From the NCBI GenBank assembly GCA_964540445.1, contig CAZIMF010000003.1, positions 1 through 39,667 on the forward strand: a stretch of 39,667 bases of DNA. Reading direction: 5' to 3'. The translations under genes were made by a program, and so were the position numbers. The notes beneath the pieces were generated by a model. It ran no database searches, had not been told where the DNA came from, and worked only from the letters and a program-made list of their open reading frames with translations. How positions within the stretch are numbered: position 1 is the first letter of the stretch; each line of letters opens with the position of its first letter. This document shows, piece by piece, positions 8,643-15,478 of this stretch. This stretch comes from JALQXV01 sp964540445 (lineage in GTDB: Bacteria; Patescibacteriota; Saccharimonadia; Saccharimonadales; 2-12-FULL-41-12).

Positions 8643-8695
8643 CAGCGCTATAGCTACGTTTCATTAAATTTTAATGAATTCGAGATATAGCACTG
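8643..8695. repeat. Dispersed intergenic palindrome, copy 2
   Basis: Core TTCATTAAATTTTAATGAA (8660-8678), outer arms CAGCGCTATAGC and AGATATAGCACTG. It lies between the divergent DEAD-helicase and KTSC genes, upstream of both. Confidence 0.85.
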
Positions 8696-8789
8696 CAAAC
8701 TAGGGAACGTTCGCCTTAATCATCTATCATTTTGAGTATTGCTGAAATTTCATATTTTGATAATACCTATGGCGTATAATACGTTTACG

Positions 8790-9002
8790 ATGATTAGAGT
8801 ACCTGTTAAGTCAACCAATATTCTTTCGATCGGCTATGATCAAACGTCGCAAATGCTTGAGATAGAATTTCAGACTAAGCGCGTTTATCGTTACAGTCAT
8901 GTTCCCCCGCATATCTACGCCGGTTTAATGAAAGCCTCATCGCATGGTAAGTATTTTCAGACACATATTGCCAACACATTTTCTAGCATTGAAGTCAGGT
9001 AA
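8790..9002 (+). CDS. KTSC-domain small protein
   Basis: The 70-residue protein matches the KTSC domain family: start MIRVPVKSTNI, then IGYD, LEIEFQTKRVYRYSHVPP and the signature LMKASSHGKYFQTHI. These small proteins are widespread in bacteria and phages; their function is not established (nucleic-acid or RNA-binding roles have been proposed). In-frame upstream starts exist at 8739 (TTG) and 8769 (ATG), but a perfect TATAAT at 8775-8780 lies between them and the ATG at 8790. The family also normally begins at the xxRIPV motif. I therefore prefer 8790 with a near-leaderless mRNA. Confidence 0.85.
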   Translation: MIRVPVKSTNILSIGYDQTSQMLEIEFQTKRVYRYSHVPPHIYAGLMKASSHGKYFQTHIANTFSSIEVR

Positions 9003-9071
9003 ATTTTCTTACTGTGTTTTTTGGGCAGGTGGCGCTATAATTTAACTACTTAAATACGGAGAATGTTTGCC

Positions 9072-9923
9072 ATGAAGAGGATACTGTCATTTTTTATTGT
9101 TGGCGTTTTGCTAGCGCCATTTGTAACTAGCCTAAATAGTGTGTCGGCTGCAACCATGCGACCAGCTATGGTTAGAGCTGGAGGAACATATGCGGCGCTT
9201 GGGGATTCAATGGCAGCTGGTGCCGGCTTAGCCTCAGCTGGCGGTGACGCGCGTTGTGCCCGATCGACACAGGCGTACAGCTACAAAGTTGCTCAGTCAC
9301 GCCAACTAGCACTTATGCATATTGCGTGCAGTGGCTCAACTGCCGGAGATTTAGTAACCCAGCAACACATCGCTGGTCCAAACGTTCCCCCGCAACTTGA
9401 CTCAGCCTTTGCCAACGGAACTCCCAGCCTTATAACCATAACTACTGGTGCTAATGACATGCTTTGGGGTGATTTCCTTCGCAAATGCGCTGTTGCTACT
9501 TGCGGTACGGCGGCAGACGAAGCCGCTACTGCTACACTGCGGGCCGCTCTTAAAGTTAAGTTAGAGTTTGATTTTAGCGAAATCCAACGACGTAGCAATG
9601 GCCAGCCGCCACTAGTTGTTATCACTGGTTACTCTAACCCAATCTCTAATTACTGTAAAAATCGCCAACAATACGCAACGGTTGCCGAAATCAACTGGCT
9701 CAATACTCAGCGCGATAAACTTAATCTGACTATCCGTCAGTCTATGGCAAAGTATTCATCATTTGTCCGCTACGCTTCAATGAATTTCGATCAACATAGT
9801 CTGTGTTCGCCCAACACCTGGTGGCAAGGCGTAAACGACCCAGCACCGCTTCACCCCAACGATGCTGGTCAAGCCGCAATTGCTAATTCAATTAACCGTG
9901 CAATCGGCCCCGTTCCTCGATAA
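9072..9923 (+). CDS. Secreted SGNH/GDSL-family hydrolase
   Basis: Exported esterase/lipase-fold hydrolase. A Sec signal peptide (MKRILSFFIVGVLLAPFVTS, cleavage near VSAA) leads into block I YAALGDSMAAGAG with the nucleophile serine (about residue 45), block II ACSGSTAGD (oxyanion glycine), block III TTGANDMLWGD (asparagine), and block V LHPNDAGQAAIA with the Asp-His pair replaced by the usual H-P-N order. Four or more cysteines suggest disulfides outside the cell. Substrate unknown. The start at 9072 is preferred over the ATG at 9063 because GGAGA at 9058-9062 is 9 nt upstream and because it gives a typical signal peptide. TATAAT at 9037-9042 is a likely -10. Confidence 0.9.
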   Translation: MKRILSFFIVGVLLAPFVTSLNSVSAATMRPAMVRAGGTYAALGDSMAAGAGLASAGGDARCARSTQAYSYKVAQSRQLALMHIACSGSTAGDLVTQQHIAGPNVPPQLDSAFANGTPSLITITTGANDMLWGDFLRKCAVATCGTAADEAATATLRAALKVKLEFDFSEIQRRSNGQPPLVVITGYSNPISNYCKNRQQYATVAEINWLNTQRDKLNLTIRQSMAKYSSFVRYASMNFDQHSLCSPNTWWQGVNDPAPLHPNDAGQAAIANSINRAIGPVPR

Positions 9924-9949
9924 AATCTCTTAAACATACCAAATAAAAA

Positions 9950-10132
9950 CTAGCTTTTGGTTTTGGCCGGAGCTTTGGCGCCTTTTTTGCGAGCTTGCGA
10001 CAAACCGATGGCAACTGCTTGCTTACGGTTAGTAACTTTTTTATTAGAGTTTCCGGTTTTAAGCTTACCTTCTTTAAACTCATGCATAGCTTTTTCGACC
10101 TCTTTTTGAGCTTTTGGACCGTACTTATTCAT
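9950..10132 (-). CDS. Small Lys-rich DUF6496-type protein
   Basis: The 60-residue basic protein (pI clearly high) has the pattern seen in DUF6496-type miniproteins: KYGPKAQKEVEKAMHEFKEG, then NRKQAVAIGLSQARKKG and an Ala/Lys/Pro tail (AKAPAKTKS). Such proteins are small, basic and of unknown function; nucleic-acid binding is a plausible inference from composition. It is a single gene on the minus strand between two plus-strand genes. The overlapping frame at 9892-10083 is a shadow. Confidence 0.8.
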   Translation of the reverse strand: MNKYGPKAQKEVEKAMHEFKEGKLKTGNSNKKVTNRKQAVAIGLSQARKKGAKAPAKTKS

Positions 10133-10277
10133 AGTTATGTCTCCGTTATGTACTAAAAAAAGTATGCCAACTACTGAATCATCAAGCAGTTAGAAAAAGT
10201 ACAAAACTAGTTTTTGTGTTTTAGTATAAGCCAGCTTACTGTTAATATCTTTACAGAGTGGGTACTAGATGCGGTAC

Positions 10278-10283
10278 TATAAT
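10278..10283 (+). promoter_or_regulatory. -10 element of the LPKTG surface protein gene
   Basis: A perfect TATAAT, followed by GGAG at 10301-10304 and a GTG start at 10312. It lies inside the longer open frame, which argues against the upstream start at 10258. Confidence 0.55.
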
Positions 10284-10311
10284 TCCAAGCTACACTAACT
10301 GGAGAAATTCT

Positions 10312-11139
10312 GTGCACTACAACACCTTGTCTGCGTTCCGAAAAATACAAATCTTTATCCTGGGGATCACTATCATTACTGCTCTATTGATCTCGCCGCT
10401 TGTTCAGGCTCAGACGGTCGTTAGTGTACAGCGTGATTGTGACAGTAATGCGGTGCTTCGGTGTGGTGCACATACTACAGCCGAACTCAAGCAAAAATAT
10501 GACGCTCAAGCAGGTGCTAAAACTATATACAATCACTTTGGTATTACTAGCGCAGAAGTTAATGAGATGCATACTACGGCAGTCAGCGGCTTTGTAACAA
10601 AAGGCGGTCGAGTGCTTATAAAGGATGAAACAGTAGCTACGAATGCGCAGACAGCTGGCCGACAAAATATTGCAGGCAGCAAGGCCGTAACTGTAAATGG
10701 AACAACTTTTTATACCCGTACGCCGAGTGTTTCCTTTACTCAAGACAAACTGGATGCGTATGTAGTTATGAAAGGTGGTACGTTTCAGTATGCTGTTATA
10801 AAAAGCTGCGGCAACCCAGTAAAGGCCACTCCGGTAGAAAAGCCTAAACCCAAGCCGGCGCCCGTCAAGCCTGTTGTAACACCGACTCCAACTCCGCCGG
10901 CGCAGCAACCGCCGGCACCCCAGCCCGTGCAGACGGTACAAGTTGTCCAAAAAGTACAAGTTGTAGAAAAGAAAGAGGCAGTTACCGTTGCAGCACCTCC
11001 ACCAGCCAAGCCAGCCGAAGTCGCCTTGCCAAAGACCGGACCAGGCGAAGTACTAGGTGCCTCGGCAGCAGTTGGGATGGCGAGCACCTTAGGTTATGGA
11101 TTTTATGAATGGCTACGTCGTCGCTACGGGTTAGTTTAG
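10312..11139 (+). CDS. LPKTG-anchored surface protein with Pro-rich stalk
   Basis: Secreted protein with features of sortase attachment to the cell wall. GTG start chosen from GGAG 7 nt upstream. The signal peptide has the hydrophobic run FILGITIITALLISPLVQAQ. A globular domain of about 130 residues follows (CDSNAVLRCGAHTTAELKQKYD to VIKSCGNP), with three cysteines at least. Then comes a stalk rich in Pro, Lys, Thr, Gln and Val (about 180-235). The C-terminus is a sorting signal: ALPKTG, a hydrophobic helix GEVLGASAAVGMASTLGYGF and the positive tail RRRYG. No sortase gene lies in this window. Function of the globular domain unknown; some resemblance to DUF-type domains of Saccharibacteria surface proteins is only an impression. 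Confidence 0.85.
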   Translation: MHYNTLSAFRKIQIFILGITIITALLISPLVQAQTVVSVQRDCDSNAVLRCGAHTTAELKQKYDAQAGAKTIYNHFGITSAEVNEMHTTAVSGFVTKGGRVLIKDETVATNAQTAGRQNIAGSKAVTVNGTTFYTRTPSVSFTQDKLDAYVVMKGGTFQYAVIKSCGNPVKATPVEKPKPKPAPVKPVVTPTPTPPAQQPPAPQPVQTVQVVQKVQVVEKKEAVTVAAPPPAKPAEVALPKTGPGEVLGASAAVGMASTLGYGFYEWLRRRYGLV

Positions 11140-11143
11140 CCCG

Positions 11144-11410
11144 TTACAGTTTTTCAAAGCCATTGTGATTAACAGGTGAGTGCAGCGAAGACTGAACCGA
11201 CTGAACCATGGCGTTCTGTGGACCTTCATGGCACCACAGCAAAAACGTCTCGAGACCGTCTGGGTTGCCCTCCACTTCTATATACACGGTTCCGTCTGGC
11301 TGGTTGCGAGCAAAACCATGCAAGCCAAGCTTTTCTGCTTCACGCCGTGCGCTGCTACGGAAAGATACTCCCTGCACAGTACCTGTAACTATAATCTTGA
11401 GATGTTTCAT
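11144..11410 (-). CDS. acyP: Acylphosphatase
   Basis: Small cytoplasmic enzyme hydrolysing acyl phosphates. The 88-residue chain has the diagnostic GTVQGVSFRSSARREA with the phosphate-binding arginine, and GFARNQPDGTVYIEVEG with the catalytic asparagine; both catalytic residues are present. Length is typical. The usual Y/F in VQGVxxR is serine-phenylalanine here, within normal variation. It ends 4 nt from the convergent LPKTG protein gene. Confidence 0.95.
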   Translation of the reverse strand: MKHLKIIVTGTVQGVSFRSSARREAEKLGLHGFARNQPDGTVYIEVEGNPDGLETFLLWCHEGPQNAMVQSVQSSLHSPVNHNGFEKL

Positions 11411-11506
11411 AACGAGTAGTTTAACAGACTAGCCACTCATCTCCCTTAAGATTTGTAATAATATAAAAATATTGTATACTACTAACTAATAACGTATTGT
11501 TTGCTA

Positions 11507-11797
11507 ATGACCCATCATCACGAATCACGAGAGACTCTGGACCGACCACCTACCCGCCGCGCACGGGCAGTTGAGGTTGTCCGGTCAATTGGACGTGCAA
11601 TAGCCGGTGGGCACGATCACTCCCATGCTCACGCTCATGGCGAACACCATGAAGAGGCTGCAGTCGCAGTAGGGGTTGATCTTAACCCTTGTAGCGGTGG
11701 TCCTGGTTTAGACGCTGCTGTACGAGCACATAATGAGCTAGTTGTAATCCGGCAAGCCGAAGCAGCTGCTAAAGCTGATGTGCCGTTGCCTAATTAG
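11507..11797 (+). CDS. Unknown His-rich small protein
   Basis: No family recognised. The 96-residue protein begins MTHHHESRE and has a second His cluster at about residues 35-50 (HDHSHAHAHGEHHEE), followed by an Ala/Val-rich helix-forming C-terminus with a single cysteine (NPCSGG). There is no signal peptide or membrane helix. Clustered H-x-H patterns suggest binding of zinc, nickel or copper; this is inference from composition. The ATG at 11507 is preferred to the TTG at 11501; TATACT near 11475 is a possible -10. Its stop overlaps by 4 nt the stop of the convergent dehydrogenase gene. Confidence 0.7.
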   Translation: MTHHHESRETLDRPPTRRARAVEVVRSIGRAIAGGHDHSHAHAHGEHHEEAAVAVGVDLNPCSGGPGLDAAVRAHNELVVIRQAEAAAKADVPLPN

Positions 11798-12774
11798 CTG
11801 CTCACAAACGAGGTAAGCTCTTCCCAGATTGCATCGGCGATTTCGATTTCACCGCTGTCGGTGGCTTGACGGGCTAACTGGTCGCCATGTTCACCTGGAA
11901 GTATGACTTGCTTACCGGGGAGGGGCTTGGCCGCTTTAATTTGGTTTATTAAGTCGGTGGCCCGGCTCATGTATTCCTCTTTGCCTGCCAGTAAACCAGC
12001 ATCAATTGCCAATACAAACGTGCCGGAGCCGTCATCTTCGTGCACGCCGGGTGTACCAGCCATAGAGAAGGGGCCACCCAATAGCTGCACCAGCAATGAA
12101 AGTCCAAAGCCTTTATGAGATGCAAAGGTTGCAAGTGAACCGTCAAGCACGGCTGCCGCGTTCGTGCTGGGATTACCGTCTTTATCGTAGCCAATTCCTT
12201 CTGGTAAGGCCTCGCCTTTAAGCTTAGCTTCGACAACCCCAAAAAAGGCCATGGCAGCGGTAGCGTTGTCGAAGACAACTTCGCCACCACTATACGGGAA
12301 CGCATACGAGAATGGGTTGGTGCCCAGCTTTGGTTCGGCCGAACCAGTAGGAGCAACAATCTTGAACGATCCATTACCAACACAAACAAAGCCGATGTAG
12401 CCCTGCTTAGCAATTTGTCGAGAGAAATAACCAATAGCACCAGATGATGTAAAAGTGTGGTTAACGCCAACAATGCCGACGCCATGCTCGGCAGCAAGTT
12501 TGACTGCCAACTGCACCGCATTGTTAGTAGCCACCATGCTGTGGCCGCCCGAAACAAGCGCGCCGCACTTATTTTGCTTAACAACAGTATATGGCTGTAC
12601 GTCAGTGGCATTTGGCACACCGCCGGTCGCAAATTTAGTAATCCCCTGGTTATTGCCGCGCAGCTGCGCATACATCAGTACTTCAGCAATAGTCTGTGCG
12701 TCTGTACCCTCATACCCAAGTTTTGTAACTCCTGCTAATACGTTCGCCTGTAAATCGCTAACCGCTACCTTCAT
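11794..12774 (-). CDS. Ldh_2 family NAD(P)-dependent malate/L-lactate dehydrogenase
   Basis: Cytoplasmic oxidoreductase of the type-2 malate/L-lactate (ureidoglycolate-like) dehydrogenase family, distinct from the Rossmann-fold LDH/MDH enzymes. Family marks: YAQLRGNNQGITKF near the N-terminus (the usual R-G-H-x-H-G segment, here RGNNQG), GGHSMVATNNAVQLA, the HTFTSSGAIGYFSRQIAKQGYIGF cofactor segment, LGTNPFSYAFP and HKGFGLSLLVQLLGG with the basic residues of the active site. 326 aa is close to the normal length. The family histidine in RxHxxxG is replaced, so the exact substrate is uncertain. It stands alone as a minus-strand gene. Confidence 0.88.
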   Translation of the reverse strand: MKVAVSDLQANVLAGVTKLGYEGTDAQTIAEVLMYAQLRGNNQGITKFATGGVPNATDVQPYTVVKQNKCGALVSGGHSMVATNNAVQLAVKLAAEHGVGIVGVNHTFTSSGAIGYFSRQIAKQGYIGFVCVGNGSFKIVAPTGSAEPKLGTNPFSYAFPYSGGEVVFDNATAAMAFFGVVEAKLKGEALPEGIGYDKDGNPSTNAAAVLDGSLATFASHKGFGLSLLVQLLGGPFSMAGTPGVHEDDGSGTFVLAIDAGLLAGKEEYMSRATDLINQIKAAKPLPGKQVILPGEHGDQLARQATDSGEIEIADAIWEELTSFVSS

Positions 12775-12860
12775 GTCTGTGCCCGCTTTCTCGTTACCTT
12801 AGCTTTGCTGTAATTATGGCATAACAACTGTAAAAGTTCGACTGGTGCTTGGCTTCAATT

Positions 12861-12890
12861 AAAAAAGACCTTCAAAAATTGAAAGTCTTT
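12861..12890 (-). terminator. Rho-independent terminator, minus strand
   Basis: AAAGACCTTCAA (12864-12875) pairs with TTGAAAGTCTTT (12879-12890) around a 3-nt loop with one mismatch. On the minus strand the stem is followed by a run of six T. It lies directly after the stop of the small minus-strand frame at 12889. Confidence 0.7.
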
Positions 12891-13104
12891 ACGTATGTAC
12901 GACTAAATATCCTTTAGGGATGAGTGCTACTAGCAAACTGGCAATGCTCAGCTTAATTGTGGTGTGTGTCGAGTGTTTTGTAACCGTCGGGTTAATTTGT
13001 TCCATAGTCACTTCTTCTTTCTCTGCTGTTATGTTGAAAATTTCATTAATTTTTACGTAATTACACACATCACCAGTCTTCGAGGTATTTGCAACCCCAT
13101 TCAT
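12889..13104 (-). CDS. Possible small membrane peptide gene
   Basis: Weak gene candidate of at most 71 residues. An internal ATG at 13005 would give a 38-residue peptide with a hydrophobic stretch near its end (KLSIASLLVALIPKGYLVV), which could be a membrane helix. Support: a good minus-strand terminator begins right at the stop codon. Against: no clear ribosome site, no recognised family, and it is partly made of a 17-bp inverted repeat (12905-12921 with 13116-13132). The rest of the gap 13105-13379 holds a second terminator-like hairpin and possible promoters for the C39-like gene. Confidence 0.35.
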   Translation of the reverse strand: MNGVANTSKTGDVCNYVKINEIFNITAEKEEVTMEQINPTVTKHSTHTTIKLSIASLLVALIPKGYLVVHT

Positions 13105-13197
13105 ACCGAGGACGAATCCCTAAAAGATATTTATTTTTAAAGTACTCTATTAATTTTATCACTTATGCTTACAAAAGTCAACGGGAATTCACCAATT

Positions 13198-13226
13198 AAA
13201 AAAGACTTTTCCTCGGGGAAAGGTCT
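13198..13226 (-). terminator. Second terminator-like hairpin, minus strand
   Basis: AGACTTTTCC (13203-13212) pairs with GGAAAGGTCT (13217-13226), one G-T pair, 4-nt loop; the minus-strand side ends in six T. It shares the flank AATTAAAAAAGAC with the terminator at 12861. No minus-strand gene is known directly upstream of it, so it may act against antisense transcription or be part of the local repeat element. Confidence 0.5.
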
Positions 13227-13379
13227 CTTCTTAACTATATAATTTGCCCCTTATTGTCGCCGAGATATGTCGTTGGCGGTATTTACTCTGGGACGACTAT
13301 GCAGACTATCTGCGAAGCAAAAAGCGTGGACAGTTGTCAGTATCTCCCTAACAGTATCCGTACCCTGTATACTAGCTTT

Positions 13380-14090
13380 ATGAAACAAGTTGATTACAGG
13401 GTCGTACATCAATATCAAAAAAGCCCTACAAGCTGTAGCCAGACGGCACTATCGATATTGCTAAGTCATTATGGTATTCAAAAAAGCCAAGATGAAATTT
13501 TGCAGTCAGTACCCCAAGTTAAGGACGAAAATGGCAAAGATAGCGGAAGTATTAATCAGCAATTAGCCGGATGGTGTATATCTCTTGGATTTGAAGTTAA
13601 GTTCTATACCTTTGATTGTCAAGTTATTGATCAGTCATGGACAGGGCTTGCAAAACAAGACACCATTGCTCGATTACAAGCGGGCATGGGAGGGTACGAA
13701 ATACCAAGTCTAGGGCAGCTCTGGTCAAATGCATATCGCCAAGCATATGTAGATTATCTGAAAGCGGGTGGTGAGCTGTATATCCAGCCTGCCGTCACAA
13801 GCGGATTGCTGTACGAGTTACTTGAACATGGACCGATACTTCCATGTGTAAGCTTTAGTACGCTATACGGCACCGGTCGCACAAACGAACAGTCTGAACC
13901 CGATGATGTAACTGGCAAGGCCTGGAATCACAGTATAGTAGTCCATGGCGTGGACGAAGCGGGGAGCTTTCGTATCTCAGACCCGCTTAGAAAACCTGGG
14001 TCACATATTGTTGAGCCAGAACGCATGATTGCTGCCATCTCCACAGCTCAACTTGAATGCGATAATCTGCTATTCCAGATACAAAAATAA
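13380..14090 (+). CDS. C39-like (Peptidase_C39_2) cysteine protease domain protein
   Basis: Papain-like fold of the C39-like type, 236 aa. Catalytic set visible: cysteine in SPTSCSQTALSILLSHYG (the usual Q-x-x-x-x-C helix, here preceded by YQKSPTSC), histidine in NHSIVVHGVD and the following aspartate in ISDPL. No signal peptide or membrane helix, so probably cytoplasmic. The open frame extends up to a TTG at 13254, but the ATG at 13380 fits the domain start and has TATACT at 13368-13373 just upstream, suggesting a leaderless mRNA. TATAAT at 13238-13243 could serve a longer form. Target unknown; single transcription unit closed by a hairpin. Confidence 0.78.
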   Translation: MKQVDYRVVHQYQKSPTSCSQTALSILLSHYGIQKSQDEILQSVPQVKDENGKDSGSINQQLAGWCISLGFEVKFYTFDCQVIDQSWTGLAKQDTIARLQAGMGGYEIPSLGQLWSNAYRQAYVDYLKAGGELYIQPAVTSGLLYELLEHGPILPCVSFSTLYGTGRTNEQSEPDDVTGKAWNHSIVVHGVDEAGSFRISDPLRKPGSHIVEPERMIAAISTAQLECDNLLFQIQK

Positions 14091-14110
14091 CCCCAATTAA
14101 GAGGTTATTT
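14085..14110 (+). terminator. Terminator of the C39-like protease gene
   Basis: AAATAACC (14085-14092) and GGTTATTT (14103-14110) form an 8-bp stem overlapping the TAA stop. The following T-run is short, so strength is uncertain. It also separates the gene from the convergent tmRNA. Confidence 0.5.
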
Positions 14111-14124
14111 AAGCATAAACAATA

Positions 14125-14527
14125 TGGTGGAGCTGGCGGGTTCTGCCCCCGCGTCCATCGGCTTTAGTGTGATTAGCCTTCTACGTACGTAGTTCATTTG
14201 AAGTTTCTTAACTAGGTAAGCGGTAAACAAACAAAAACTTACACAGTGCAGTTCTTACAGTCTTAACTAAGTGTAGAAGAACGGGCTACAAGTAGGGCAG
14301 TCAGATAATATGACACGGAAGACTCTATCTGGCGTCGAGTAAACCATGCAAACAAGCTAGGCTGTTTGTAGTGTGTTGAATGAAAAAGCAAGCTTGCTAG
14401 AAGCAAGTTCCTTGATCATAGCAGCACGTTTAGATACTGTTGCATCTATTGTGTGTTGTCTATAACGCTGACAAGCGGTACGCGAACTAATCTGTAAAGG
14501 TCCAATGTCGAGCTTAAAATCAGCCCC
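14125..14527 (-). ncRNA. ssrA: Transfer-messenger RNA (tmRNA)
   Basis: Rescues stalled ribosomes by adding a degradation tag (trans-translation). On the minus strand the RNA starts GGGGCTGATTTTAAGCTCGA at 14527 and ends CGCGGGGGCAGAACCCGC...CAGCTCCACCA at 14125, giving the alanyl acceptor stem, the T arm and an encoded CCA. An H-type pseudoknot is visible at RNA positions about 51-71 (CGCT-TGTC-AGCG, then GACA). It is followed by AATAGAT and the resume codon GCA (14443-14441). That frame has 28 sense codons, starting Ala-Thr-Val-Ser and ending Leu-Gln-Thr-Ala, and stops at TAG 14359-14357 inside a hairpin, as in the E. coli H5 stem. Length 403 nt. RNA identity is firm; the exact tag frame is inferred. 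Confidence 0.95.
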
Positions 14528-14535
14528 ATACTTAT

Positions 14536-14565
14536 ATTATACCACGAAATGCAAGATAAATACAA
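14536..14565 (-). promoter_or_regulatory. Promoter of the tmRNA gene
   Basis: Minus-strand TTGTAT (14565-14560), 18-bp spacer and TATAAT (14541-14536); the first G of the tmRNA is 9 nt further downstream. This supports 5'-end formation close to the mature end. Confidence 0.75.
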
Positions 14566-14581
14566 TAGCGGTTACGGTTAT

Positions 14582-15343
14582 TTACTGATGATGCGCATTG
14601 ATAATGAATATCTGCTGGTCGGTTGGTGTAACTACTTTGGCGGCTACGGCAACACGGTTCTCTTGGTTGAGCGCACCCCACACTAGGCGTGCCATTGCTT
14701 CGGCCGTGTCTTCGAGGGGTAGTTTAAAGGCTGGTCCATCATAAGGGGGGAGGGCCTCGCCCGCAGGCCGATCTTCTCTATACGTATGTAAAGCAAGACC
14801 CACACCTGAACCAGGGTTGAGGCAAGGATCATGCTCGGTCATGTAGTTTCGTACGGCGAGGTCAGAAACTCTAGCCCTACGAATAAGGGCTAGTCCCATT
14901 GGTGCTTCGTGCTCATCGGGATTGGCGTGGACGTCAAAATATCCGGCAATTCGTGGAGTCCAATTAGGCGCATCAGGTTCGTAGGTGTGCTCATCCATGG
15001 CCTGCCAAAAGCTTTTGCCCTCAGCCATGAATTCAGCTGCGGTTGTAGTTTGTCGGCCGTTTGAGACGAGATGAACAGAACCTTGCTGCAGCATTGCATC
15101 GTAAATAGTTAGGGAAGGATCGCCTTTTTCTTTTTCTTCATCAAAAACTTTGGTAGAAACGACACCGTCTTGTTCGGCCAATATGCGGTTACGGGAGCCT
15201 TCGCTGCGGCCCATTATTGCATAGGCTTGCACTACTACATCACCAGCTTGACCAACAACCAAAAATCGGCCGGGGTAGGGGTGGGCCGCTAAAATTTCTA
15301 AGTTCTGCTCCGGAGTATTTTGTGCGTTGTATAAGTGTGCCAT
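14582..15343 (-). CDS. PurO-like IMP cyclohydrolase
   Basis: Resembles the IMP cyclohydrolase-like family (archaeal PurO type), which closes the ring of FAICAR to IMP in the last step of purine synthesis. Signs: AAHPYPGRFLVVGQAGDVVVQAYAIMGRSEGSRNR split over the N-terminus, with the family pattern NPYPGRG...YWIMGRSxNSRNR, then VVSTKVFDEEKEKGDPSLTIYDAM, VSNGRQT, and PNWTPRIAGYF with the YEPDAPN segment before it. Length 253 aa. A ribosome site GAAGGGA lies just before the ATG. No other purine gene is in the window, and the family tolerates divergence, so the enzymatic role in this organism is an inference. Confidence 0.8.
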   Translation of the reverse strand: MAHLYNAQNTPEQNLEILAAHPYPGRFLVVGQAGDVVVQAYAIMGRSEGSRNRILAEQDGVVSTKVFDEEKEKGDPSLTIYDAMLQQGSVHLVSNGRQTTTAAEFMAEGKSFWQAMDEHTYEPDAPNWTPRIAGYFDVHANPDEHEAPMGLALIRRARVSDLAVRNYMTEHDPCLNPGSGVGLALHTYREDRPAGEALPPYDGPAFKLPLEDTAEAMARLVWGALNQENRVAVAAKVVTPTDQQIFIINAHHQ

Positions 15344-15442
15344 CTATTTCCCTTCCAAGGTTCGTTGTGTGCTTAAGTTTTAAGTTTACTAACAGGGCAG
15401 AGGGGAATGCAAGCATAACCAAAATCTTAAATTGATAGATCA

Positions 15443-15471
15443 TTGCTCATCATAACTACCTCTGTTATACT
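15443..15471 (+). promoter_or_regulatory. Promoter of a leaderless DUF475 gene
   Basis: TTGCTC (15443-15448), a 17-bp spacer and TATACT (15466-15471), ending 7 nt before the ATG at 15479. Transcription would begin at the start codon, and no Shine-Dalgarno sequence is present. Confidence 0.7.
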
Positions 15472-15478
15472 TGGGTAA

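Noticed and set aside
9892..10083. Minus-strand frame overlapping the DUF6496-type gene
   Set aside because: It reads a Lys-rich shadow of the better-supported 9950-10132 frame, which shows the family pattern.
14890..15443. Small frames around the PurO-like gene (14890-15099, 15217-15435, 15240-15443)
   Set aside because: They overlap the supported gene or its upstream gap, without ribosome sites or recognisable domains.
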